Source of the DNA: UBA1801 sp035353395
GTDB lineage: Bacteria; Acidobacteriota; Holophagae; Holophagales; Holophagaceae
Direction of reading: 5' to 3'
NCBI GenBank assembly: GCA_035353395.1
Contig: DAOPZL010000039.1
Coordinates: 1-27,217 of the forward strand
Length of the DNA: 27,217 bases
Below the pieces are notes generated by a model. It did no database searches. It was not told the origin of the DNA and was given only the letters and a program-made list of their open reading frames with translations. Positions 1 through 6,625 of the stretch are shown piece after piece; position 1 is the first letter of the stretch; every line of letters starts with the position of its first letter. Position numbers and translations under genes: made by a program.

Positions 1-1
1 C

Positions 2-127
2 CAGGATGCGGGCGCCTCGTCCGCCGCGAGCGGGAATGCCCAGGGCCAGTCCACGGACCTGCAGGCCCTGCTGCTCTCCATGTACTGGCAGTCCAGCGCC
101 TACACGAACCCCCTGACGAACGGGTGA
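2..127 (+). CDS. C-terminal end of an unidentified protein (partial)
   Basis: A reading frame is open from the left edge and stops at TGA 125-127, giving 41 residues that end in a hydrophobic patch (LQALLLSMYWQ) and a polar tail (SSAYTNPLTNG). The upstream part is Ala/Gly/Ser/Gln-rich, like a low-complexity linker. I do not recognise the family and the start lies outside the window. It converges on rho, with a GC-rich hairpin between the two stops, which supports a real gene end here. GC-rich third positions agree with coding, but the fragment is too short to be certain. Confidence 0.45.
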   Translation, partial: QDAGASSAASGNAQGQSTDLQALLLSMYWQSSAYTNPLTNG

Positions 128-147
128 TCCACCCCAGTATCCGCGGG

Positions 148-171
148 AAGGGGGCCGGTTCCGGCCCTCTT
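148..171. terminator. GC-rich hairpin between convergent gene ends
   Basis: Arms 148-158 and 161-171 can pair over 11 positions, with one G-U pair and a minimal loop. It lies between the stop of the left-edge gene (127) and the stop of rho (173), where a bidirectional terminator is expected. Neither side has a strong T-run: the plus side continues TTCTCATCCC. Intrinsic termination may therefore be weak or Rho-assisted. Confidence 0.45.
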
Positions 172-172
172 C

Positions 173-1474
173 TCATCCCTGGCGCCGTCCCCCGCCCGTG
201 TCCTGGAGGTTGGCCAGGAACTCGTCGTTGTTCCGGGTCTTGCCCAGGCGGTCCAGGAGCAGTTCCATGCTCTCCACGGGGCCCGAGGCGGAAAGGATCT
301 TGCGGAGCACCCAGATCTTCTGGAGCCGGGCGGCGTCGATGAGGAGGTCCTCCTTGCGGGTGCCGCTCTTGCCGATGTCCATGGAGGGGAAGACCCGCTT
401 GTCGGAGAGCTTGCGGTCCAGCACGATCTCGCTGTTGCCCGTGCCCTTGAACTCCTCGAAGATCACGTCGTCCATGCGCGAACCCGTCTCGATCAGGGCC
501 GTGGCGACGATGGTGAGGCTGCCGCCGCCCTCGATGTTGCGCGCCGCGCCGAAGAACCGCTTGGGACGCTGCAGGGCGTTGGAATCCACGCCGCCCGAAA
601 GCACCTTCCCGGAGGGCGGCACCACGGTGTTGTAGGCCCTCGCCAGGCGCGTGATGGAGTCCAGGAGGATCACGACATCCTTCTTGTGCTCCACGAGCCG
701 CTTGGCCTTCTCGATGACCATCTCGGCCACCTGGACGTGCCGGGTGGCGGGCTCGTCGAAGGTGCTGGAGACGACCTCCCCCTTCACGTGCCGCTCCATG
801 TCCGTGACCTCCTCCGGGCGCTCGTCGATGAGCAGCACGAGGAGGAAGACTTCCGGATGGTTGGCCGTGATGGAGTTGGCGATGTTCTGGAGGAGCACCG
901 TCTTGCCGGTGCGCGGGGGGGCGACGATCAGGGCGCGCTGCCCCTTGCCCAGGGGCGTCATCAGGTCCATGGAGCGGGTCGAGAGCTCCTGGGGATCCCG
1001 CTCCATCTTCAGCATGACCGTCGGATAGAGGGGCACGAGGTTGTCGAAGTGGACCCTGTCCTGGGTCACCGCGGGAGGATCGAAGTTGATGGCATCGATG
1101 CGCAGCATCGCGAAGAACTTCTCCTCGTTCTTCGGAGGCCGGATCATTCCCGAGATGGTGTCTCCCGAGTGCAGGTTGAACTTGCGGATCTGGCTGGGCG
1201 AGACGTAGATGTCGTCCGGTCCCGCCAGGTAGTTGTGCTCGGGGGCGCGAAGGAAGCCGAAACCTTCCGGGAGCACTTCCAGGACGCCCTCGGCGAAGAA
1301 CATGCCCTCCTTGCGGGCCTGGGCTTCCAGGAGGCGGAAGATCAGCTCCTGCTTGCGCAGTCCGAGGGGATTCTCGATCGCGTAGGCCTTGGCCATCTCC
1401 GCCAAGCGGCCGATGGAGACCTCCTTCAGCTCCTGGAGGCTGAGGATGGCGGGCGATGGCACTGCGGTCGACAT
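173..1474 (-). CDS. rho: Transcription termination factor Rho
   Basis: Rho is a hexameric RNA-dependent ATPase that ends transcription of untranslated RNA. The protein has 433 residues (E. coli Rho has 419). It starts with a Rho N-terminal helical domain (about 11-55), then the cold-shock-like RNA-binding domain (about 60-130, with EGFGFLR). The RecA-like ATPase core has Walker A APPRTGKT (185-192), Walker B VVILLDS (267-273), a Q-loop region LSGGVDSNALQ (292-302) and an R-loop GTGNSE (344-349). Walker A reads PPRTGKT where E. coli has PPKAGKT. The ATG at 1474 is preceded by GGGAGGGG at a good distance. The upstream gene on the same strand is an alpha/beta hydrolase 79 bases away. The identification is certain from sequence. 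Confidence 0.98.
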   Translation of the reverse strand: MSTAVPSPAILSLQELKEVSIGRLAEMAKAYAIENPLGLRKQELIFRLLEAQARKEGMFFAEGVLEVLPEGFGFLRAPEHNYLAGPDDIYVSPSQIRKFNLHSGDTISGMIRPPKNEEKFFAMLRIDAINFDPPAVTQDRVHFDNLVPLYPTVMLKMERDPQELSTRSMDLMTPLGKGQRALIVAPPRTGKTVLLQNIANSITANHPEVFLLVLLIDERPEEVTDMERHVKGEVVSSTFDEPATRHVQVAEMVIEKAKRLVEHKKDVVILLDSITRLARAYNTVVPPSGKVLSGGVDSNALQRPKRFFGAARNIEGGGSLTIVATALIETGSRMDDVIFEEFKGTGNSEIVLDRKLSDKRVFPSMDIGKSGTRKEDLLIDAARLQKIWVLRKILSASGPVESMELLLDRLGKTRNNDEFLANLQDTGGGRRQG

Positions 1475-1553
1475 AGTCTTCCCCTCCCGGGGGAGTTAAA
1501 AAAACACGCGCGGTTTGATGTGGAACGTCAAAGTATGGCTCACTTTGGCGTTT
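1475..1553 (-). promoter_or_regulatory. rho leader: hairpin, T-run and self-complementary SD
   Basis: The stretch between the hydrolase stop and rho holds three elements on the minus strand. A 10-position inverted repeat (1524-1533 with 1543-1552, one mismatch, 9-base loop) comes first, right after the hydrolase stop. About 20 bases later comes a run of seven T (1498-1504), and then the rho Shine-Dalgarno GGGAGGGG, preceded by CTCCCCC that could pair with it. rho is autoregulated through its leader in E. coli, so a control role is possible. The hairpin and T-run are too far apart for a standard intrinsic terminator. Confidence 0.35.
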
Positions 1554-2423
1554 TCAGCCATGCTTTTCCGTCTTCATTATCGTTTTGTCAATAAAGGAGA
1601 GGGCATATTCCACATACTTCTTCGGATCCTCCACCGGGAAGGCGTGCCCGATGGACGGGACCAGCTCGAACCGGCTATGGGAAATTCCCTGGGCCGTCTG
1701 GAGGCATTTCCAAGGAGGCGTCAACAGGTCCTCGGCCCCACAAATCAGCAACACCGGGGCCTTGATCCTCCCCAGCCGCTCCCGGATGTCCCAGTCGAGG
1801 ATCCCCTCCATCTGGAGGCGGGCTCCTTTGTACATATCGATACCCCGGTCTTCATCCATGTGCCCCCGCCCCGACGCGATCACCCGATGATAGGCGCGGA
1901 GGACGCCGTGCCGCTGTTCCAGGAACCGGTCCCCCCACAGATAGGGGGCGGCCGCGTCGAACTGCATCAGCGGCCCGCCCAGGTCGAGGCAGTGGATCCA
2001 GTGCTGGATCCTGAGCTTGGTCGTGAAGTCGATGCGCGGCATGCAGCTCGTCAACACCCCGCCGGCGAAGGCCTCCGGATGGGCCGCCAGCAGTTCCAGG
2101 GAGATGGAGCTGCCGTTGGAGAGCCCCAGGAGCCAGGGCTCCCGGATCCCCAGCACGGCCAGCAGCTCCCAGGCATCCTCCGCCAGGGTCCCCACGGTGC
2201 AGGGCCCGTCGTCGGGGACCTCGGAGCGTCCCTGGCCCCGGGAGTCGAAGGTCAGGACCCTGAAGTCCCGCGTCAGCCCCGGCAGGACCCCCGCCCACAT
2301 GGTCGTGTCCGAGAGCAGGCCGTTGACCAGTACGATCCACGGCGCGCCGGGTTCCCCCTGGACGCGGTAGTGGAGCTTCAGGCCGGAGGACAGGGTCGCG
2401 AAGGTGGGGCTCGGGCGTTTCAT
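1554..2423 (-). CDS. Alpha/beta-fold hydrolase
   Basis: The 289-residue protein has the alpha/beta-hydrolase fold. The nucleophile elbow GLSNGSS puts the serine at 102, the acid is D232 in LICGAEDLLTPP, and the histidine is H260 in SIGHAFP. An oxyanion-hole segment VNGLLSDTTMW lies near 33-43, followed by FDSRGQGRS (59-67). The size and order resemble 3-oxoadipate enol-lactonase, epoxide-hydrolase and haloperoxidase-like enzymes. No signal peptide is seen, so it is probably cytoplasmic. The substrate cannot be told from sequence. The cap region (about 130-210) is tryptophan- and leucine-rich. It lies upstream of rho on the same strand and is divergent from the pqi operon. No good Shine-Dalgarno precedes the ATG at 2423. 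Confidence 0.88.
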   Translation of the reverse strand: MKRPSPTFATLSSGLKLHYRVQGEPGAPWIVLVNGLLSDTTMWAGVLPGLTRDFRVLTFDSRGQGRSEVPDDGPCTVGTLAEDAWELLAVLGIREPWLLGLSNGSSISLELLAAHPEAFAGGVLTSCMPRIDFTTKLRIQHWIHCLDLGGPLMQFDAAAPYLWGDRFLEQRHGVLRAYHRVIASGRGHMDEDRGIDMYKGARLQMEGILDWDIRERLGRIKAPVLLICGAEDLLTPPWKCLQTAQGISHSRFELVPSIGHAFPVEDPKKYVEYALSFIDKTIMKTEKHG

Positions 2424-2590
2424 GGAAACAGCTCACCACACTTGGACCCCGGGAAGAAGCCCCACCCGGGGCGTTCTCCTCCCGGCCCCGGGGTTCCGCC
2501 CGGAACTGCGGATCGGGTGGACCGGCCGCGTCCCCTGGCTCATAATCCCCATACGTTTTCTCGAGGATGAGGTTGACCAGGTCCAGGCTC
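2424..2590. promoter_or_regulatory. Divergent intergenic region with stacked inverted repeats
   Basis: This spacer separates the hydrolase gene (minus) from the pqi operon (plus). It contains CCCCGGG (2447-2453) facing CCCGGGG (2465-2471), and GTTCCG (2493-2498) facing CGGAAC (2501-2506). They could be operators, or leader hairpins of the hydrolase mRNA. A candidate pqi promoter lies at its right end. Confidence 0.35.
2518..2546 (+). promoter_or_regulatory. Candidate sigma70-type promoter of the pqi operon
   Basis: TGGACC (2518-2523, 4 of 6 to consensus) is followed after exactly 17 bases by CATAAT (2541-2546, 5 of 6). The expected RNA start near 2553 leaves a leader of about 38 bases before the ATG at 2591. 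This is a consensus match only. Confidence 0.4.
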
Positions 2591-3181
2591 ATGGCATGTC
2601 CGGAATGTGATCTCCTGTATCGCCTCGGCGCTCTTTCCAGGGACGAGACAGCCATCTGCCGACGCTGCGGGGCCTTCCTCCGCAGGGGGACGCCCCCTTC
2701 CCTGGACATGCCCCTTTCGATCGCCTTCGTGGCCCTGGCGCTGTTCGGCGCGGCCAACGCCTTCCCGCTGCTGGTGCTCCAGCTCCACGGATCCATCCAG
2801 CTGGCCACGATTCCAGGCTGCGTGCATGCCTTGGTCTCCCTGGGCTGGCCGTGGCTCGCCGCCATCCTCATCACGACCGTCGTCCTGGGACCGCCGGTCT
2901 ACCTCGCCGGCCTCGTCCTCGTGCTCGTGCGGGCCAGGCGCCGGCGCGCGACGCCATGGACCATGCGCATCTTCCGGATCATCCAGGAATTCCATCCCTG
3001 GGGCATGGCCGGGGTCTTCCTCCTGGGCATCCTCGTGGCCTACGTGAAGCTCGGCGACATGGCCGAGGTCGCGCCCGGCGCATCGGTCTACGCGCTGGCC
3101 GCCTTCACCGTGGCCATGGCCGCCCTGGACACTTCCCTGGATCCGGCCGCGGTCTGGGACGCCCTCGAGGAGACGCCATGA
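2591..3181 (+). CDS. pqiA: PqiA-like membrane protein, first half
   Basis: PqiA proteins are inner-membrane partners of the PqiB MCE tunnel and are thought to help move lipids across the envelope. This 196-residue protein has an N-terminal zinc ribbon (C3, C6, C23, C26) and about four membrane segments (41-63, 85-114, 137-155, 163-180). It ends in TSLDPAAVWDAL, the PqiA signature seen as SFDPRIIWDEM in the next gene. In E. coli PqiA two such units are fused in about 417 residues; here they are separate genes. I prefer ATG 2591 because zinc-ribbon PqiA proteins begin near MACxxCD. An in-frame ATG at 2567 would add eight residues. The stop overlaps the next start (ATGA). Confidence 0.85.
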   Translation: MACPECDLLYRLGALSRDETAICRRCGAFLRRGTPPSLDMPLSIAFVALALFGAANAFPLLVLQLHGSIQLATIPGCVHALVSLGWPWLAAILITTVVLGPPVYLAGLVLVLVRARRRRATPWTMRIFRIIQEFHPWGMAGVFLLGILVAYVKLGDMAEVAPGASVYALAAFTVAMAALDTSLDPAAVWDALEETP

Positions 3182-3813
3182 CGGGCGCCGGCCCCCTGAC
3201 GGCGAAGGACGCCCGCCTGGTGAGCTGCCACGCCTGCGGGCGCCTCTCGCCCCTGGGGGGGCGCGACATCTGTCCCAGGTGCGGCGCGACGCTCCACAGC
3301 CGCAAGCCCGAGAGCCTCCACCGCACCTGGGCCCTGCTGGCCACGGCGGTGATCCTCTACGTCCCGGCCAACATGCTGCCCGTGATGCGGGTGGTGTCCT
3401 TCGGCCGGGAGCGGACGGACACGATCATGGGAGGCATCATCTACTTCATGGAATCGGGCTCATGGCCGCTGGCGCTCCTCATCTTCTTCGCGAGCATCGT
3501 CGTGCCCCTCCTCAAGATCGTCATCCTCAGCGGCCTCCTCCTCTCCGTGCACCGCCACTCCCGGTGGAGCCCCGAGACCCGGGTCCGCCTCTACCGGCTC
3601 ACCGTCGCCATCGGCCGGTGGTCCATGGTGGACATCTTCGTGGTCACGCTCATGGTCGCCGTGGTGTCCATGGGAACGCTCGCCACCATCGAGCCGGGGC
3701 CGGCCGCCATGGCCTTCGCCCTGGTCGTCGTCGCCACCATGCTCGCGTCCCACAGTTTCGATCCGCGCATCATCTGGGACGAGATGACGCGCCGCGCCCT
3801 GGATGCCTCATGA
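3178..3813 (+). CDS. pqiA: PqiA-like membrane protein, second half
   Basis: This second PqiA unit has 211 residues. Its zinc ribbon is C17, C20, C32, C35 (SCHACGRLS, ICPRCGATL). Four membrane segments follow (about 50-68, 97-122, 149-168, 172-191). Family motifs are clear: YVPANMLPVM (61-70), a region after TIMGGIIYFMESGSWPLA, RWSMVDIFVV (147-156) and SFDPRIIWDEM (193-203). It is closer to the family consensus than the preceding half, which lacks the RWSMVDIFVV motif. The two probably form one unit. It is translationally coupled at both ends: its ATG overlaps the previous stop and its stop overlaps pqiB, both as ATGA. Confidence 0.92.
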   Translation: MTGAGPLTAKDARLVSCHACGRLSPLGGRDICPRCGATLHSRKPESLHRTWALLATAVILYVPANMLPVMRVVSFGRERTDTIMGGIIYFMESGSWPLALLIFFASIVVPLLKIVILSGLLLSVHRHSRWSPETRVRLYRLTVAIGRWSMVDIFVVTLMVAVVSMGTLATIEPGPAAMAFALVVVATMLASHSFDPRIIWDEMTRRALDAS

Positions 3814-5426
3814 ACGAACCCAGTCCGGCCCCTGAAACGCTCGAACCGGAACCCGCGCCCGTCCTCCGGATCCGGCGCCGCCTGCCCACCGTGTGGCTGA
3901 TCCCGCTCGTGGCCACGCTCATCGGCGTCTGGCTGGCCTTCAACGCCTTCGTGAACAAGGGCCCGACCTTCACGCTCACCTTCCAGAACGCGGAGGGGCT
4001 GGAAGCGGGCCGCACGAAGATCAAGTGCAAGAACGTGGAGGTCGGGGTGGTCAAGTCCATCAAGCTGGGACACGACCGCGCCAACGTCGAGGTCACCGCG
4101 GAGCTCACCCGGGACGCCGCGGAACTCCTCTCCGGCAGCAGCCGGTTCTGGATCGTCCGGGCCCGCGTGAGCACGAGCGGGATCTCGGGCCTGGGGACCC
4201 TGCTCTCGGGAGCCTACATCAGCATGGATCCCGGGGCTCCGGGCGCCCCTCCGAAGCAGTTCGTCGGCCTGGAGAATCCCCCCATCGTCACGGACCACGA
4301 GGAGGGCCAGATCCTCACCCTGCGCGCCGAGAAACTGGGGTCCCTGAACATCGGCTCCCCCGTCTACTTCAGGCAGATTCCCGTGGGGGACGTGGCCGGC
4401 TACGACCTGGCGCCCGACGGCCAGTCGGTGACGATCAAGGTGTTCGTCCGGGCTCCGTACCACAAGCAGGTGCGCAAGGACACCCGCTTCTGGAACGTCG
4501 GAGGCGTGGATGTCACCCTCGACACGAACGGCATCCGCATGAGCTCGGATTCCATGATCGACCTGCTCCTGGGCGGAGTCTCCTTCGAGAATCCCGTGAG
4601 CCTCGAGAACGCGGAGCCGATGCCGCCGGGCCACGTCTTCGCCCTCTACGCGAGCCACGACCGGATCTACGAGAAGATCTACCAGGACCGCCACTACTAC
4701 CTCCTGGACTTCAACGAGTCGGTGCGGGGCCTGACGCGGGGCGCACCCGTGGAATTCCGGGGCATCAAGGTCGGGCAGGTGGAGGACCTGAAGCTGGAGT
4801 TCCAGGCGCAGAAGCTGGAATTCCACGTTCCGGTGCTGATCGCCCTCGAACCCGAGCGCCTTTCCATGACGGGAGGAGGCCGGCTGGCTTCGATGGACGA
4901 CGTGGTCGGGAAGCTGGTCTCCAGGGGGCTCCGGGCCCAGCTCAAGATGAGTTCCCTGCTGACGGGCAGCCTCTTCGTGGACCTGGACTTCCATCCCCAG
5001 GCCCCCTCCCGGACCGTGGACCGCCAGGGGAGATACCTGAGGATCCCGACCATCCCGACCACCATGGGCGCCCTGGTGACCAACCTCACCAGCTTCATGG
5101 ACCGGCTCCAGAAACTGCCCATCGAGGACATCGCCGGCGAATTGAGGGCCAGCATCCCCGCCCTGCGGGAAACCCTGCGGCAGGCCTCCGCCCTGATGGA
5201 GCGGCTCGACCGCGAGACGGCGCCCCAGGCCAAGGCGACCCTGGTCCAGGCGCAGACCGCCCTGGCCTCGCTCGAGAAGACCCTGAGGTCCGACTCCCCG
5301 GTGCAACAGGACCTGAGGCGCGCACTGGACGAGTTCGCCGCGGCCTCCCGCGCCCTGCGCGGCCTGGCGGACACCCTGGAGCGGAATCCGGAATCCATCG
5401 TCTGGGGCAAGGAGAAAGGGAAATGA
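3810..5426 (+). CDS. pqiB: PqiB-type MCE protein (intermembrane transport)
   Basis: PqiB-type proteins form hexameric tubes of stacked MCE rings reaching across the periplasm, anchored in the inner membrane and carrying hydrophobic molecules. The 538-residue length matches E. coli PqiB (546). An N-terminal anchor helix lies at about 27-46 (TVWLIPLVATLIGVWLAFNA). Three MCE domains follow at about 53-140, 168-265 and 295-395. Each has the G-x-V/I-x-x-x pattern, for example TKIKCKNVEVGVV, SPVYFRQIPVGDV and APVEFRGIKVGQV. A helical tail (about 425-525) should build the needle. ATG 3810 overlaps the second pqiA stop, and its stop overlaps pqiC. Confidence 0.96.
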   Translation: MNEPSPAPETLEPEPAPVLRIRRRLPTVWLIPLVATLIGVWLAFNAFVNKGPTFTLTFQNAEGLEAGRTKIKCKNVEVGVVKSIKLGHDRANVEVTAELTRDAAELLSGSSRFWIVRARVSTSGISGLGTLLSGAYISMDPGAPGAPPKQFVGLENPPIVTDHEEGQILTLRAEKLGSLNIGSPVYFRQIPVGDVAGYDLAPDGQSVTIKVFVRAPYHKQVRKDTRFWNVGGVDVTLDTNGIRMSSDSMIDLLLGGVSFENPVSLENAEPMPPGHVFALYASHDRIYEKIYQDRHYYLLDFNESVRGLTRGAPVEFRGIKVGQVEDLKLEFQAQKLEFHVPVLIALEPERLSMTGGGRLASMDDVVGKLVSRGLRAQLKMSSLLTGSLFVDLDFHPQAPSRTVDRQGRYLRIPTIPTTMGALVTNLTSFMDRLQKLPIEDIAGELRASIPALRETLRQASALMERLDRETAPQAKATLVQAQTALASLEKTLRSDSPVQQDLRRALDEFAAASRALRGLADTLERNPESIVWGKEKGK

Positions 5427-6031
5427 CCAAGCGGACCCCGTCCCTCGCGTGCCTCGGCCTGCTGCTGCTCGGAGCCTGCAGGAGTCCCTCGCCCGAGGCC
5501 GTCTTCCACACCCTGAGCCCCCTCGCCTCCGCGGCGGAGAAGCCCTTCTCCCCGAAGGGCCTCCTCGCCCTGGAGATCATGCCCGTGGAGGTGCCGGAGC
5601 TGCTCCAGAGACCCCAGGTCGTGCTCGCGGATGGCGGGGACGGACATCGGCTGTCGCCCGTGCACCGCTGGGGGAACTCCCTCGAGAAGGACATGCAGCG
5701 CGTCCTGGTCGAGAACCTGGCGTCAACCCTGGAGGGCGTCGTCGTCGTGCCCTCCCCCCTGGGCGAGCAGGCAGGGGCCGCCTGCCGAGTCTCTCTGGAC
5801 GTCCATCAGTGCGAGGGCGCGCCCGGAGGCACCCTCCGGTTCCGGGCCACCTGGATGGCCACCCGTTCCGACACCGGCCGCATGGTCCTCTTCCGCCGCG
5901 TGGACCTGGCGGAACCGGTGGCCGGGAACGGCATCGAAGACCTCGTCGCGGCCCACAACCGCGTCCTGGCCGAGGTCGGCCGGGAGATCGCGAGGGAGCT
6001 GATCAACCTTCCCGCAGTTCCGCCGCCGTGA
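5423..6031 (+). CDS. pqiC: PqiC-type outer-membrane lipoprotein
   Basis: The 202-residue protein starts with a lipoprotein signal peptide ending in the lipobox LGAC, so C19 should be lipidated. The following residues, RSPSPEAVFHTLSPL, match the start of the ABC-type transport auxiliary lipoprotein family (DUF330), where E. coli PqiC belongs. This protein sits under the outer membrane and docks with the PqiB needle. The segment VHRWGNSLEKDMQRVLVENLA is typical of the family. It is the last gene of the operon, starting in an ATGA overlap with pqiB. Its 3' end overlaps the sixA-like gene on the other strand by 29 bases. Confidence 0.9.
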   Translation: MTKRTPSLACLGLLLLGACRSPSPEAVFHTLSPLASAAEKPFSPKGLLALEIMPVEVPELLQRPQVVLADGGDGHRLSPVHRWGNSLEKDMQRVLVENLASTLEGVVVVPSPLGEQAGAACRVSLDVHQCEGAPGGTLRFRATWMATRSDTGRMVLFRRVDLAEPVAGNGIEDLVAAHNRVLAEVGREIARELINLPAVPPP

Positions 6032-6479
6032 GGTGACCGGAGAACCGAAAACCCTCCCCGTCCCAGCGGAGCACCGTGCAGCTCGTCTTCTTCACTTCGA
6101 CGGTCCGCCCGGTGAGATGGTGGATGAAGGTCGACAGGAAGGGCTCGTGGCTCACGAGCGCCAGGACGCCCGAGGGCTCCATGCCGGCCATTTCGCCCAG
6201 CAGCCATGCCTCGGCCTTCGCGGGAGCCCCGCCGGGCTTCAAGCCGTCCCAGGAATCCACCGGGAAGCCCCCGCGCGCCGCCTCCTGGAGGCACGACAGG
6301 GTCTGGGCGGCGCGCCGGCAGGGACTGCAGACGCCCCGGCTGGGCCGGTAGCCCCGGTTCACAAGCCCCTTCATGGCCGCCTGGGACTTCTCCCAGCCCT
6401 CCGCAGTGAGGGACCGTTCGGAGTCGGCCCCCGGGGTGTCCTCGGCGATGCCGTGCCGGATGAGCAGGATCGTGACCAT
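6003..6479 (-). CDS. sixA: SixA-like phosphohistidine phosphatase
   Basis: The 158-residue protein belongs to the histidine phosphatase superfamily; E. coli SixA has 161 residues. The catalytic RHG motif lies at 8-10 with H9 as nucleophile, the second histidine is H111 in LALVSHEP, and SPCRRAAQT (52-60) replaces the usual SPxxRAxQT. SixA removes phosphate from histidine of phosphotransfer proteins, including the nitrogen-related PTS protein NPr in E. coli; the substrate here is unknown. The start at 6479 gives the classical MVTILLIRHG beginning. A longer reading upstream to 6623 has no conserved residues. No Shine-Dalgarno precedes the ATG, but a perfect TATAAT lies 7 bases upstream. Confidence 0.88.
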   Translation of the reverse strand: MVTILLIRHGIAEDTPGADSERSLTAEGWEKSQAAMKGLVNRGYRPSRGVCSPCRRAAQTLSCLQEAARGGFPVDSWDGLKPGGAPAKAEAWLLGEMAGMEPSGVLALVSHEPFLSTFIHHLTGRTVEVKKTSCTVLRWDGEGFRFSGHLTAAELREG

Positions 6480-6486
6480 GGGAGCG

Positions 6487-6492
6487 ATTATA
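6487..6492 (-). promoter_or_regulatory. TATAAT -10 box just upstream of sixA
   Basis: On the minus strand TATAAT (6492 to 6487) is followed by CGCTCCC and then the ATG at 6479. Transcription should begin about 7 bases after a -10 box, at or next to the A of the ATG, which would give a leaderless message. No clear -35 box is seen 16-18 bases upstream. Confidence 0.45.
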
Positions 6493-6625
6493 TCGATCCG
6501 GGGACCGGGCCCTTTGGGGAAAAACCTCTCGCCAGCCTCCGGATCCCATGAGAGGATGGAGGTTTGGGCCAGGCCCGGCAGGCGCAGTCCGCCTTTCAGA
6601 TCCGGCAAGCGCCCCGGGAGCATTC

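Noticed and set aside
3591..5306. Long minus-strand ORF opposite pqiA/pqiB
   Set aside because: It is antisense to clear PqiA and MCE domains, with biased His/Gly/Glu composition, no ribosome site and no recognisable motif.
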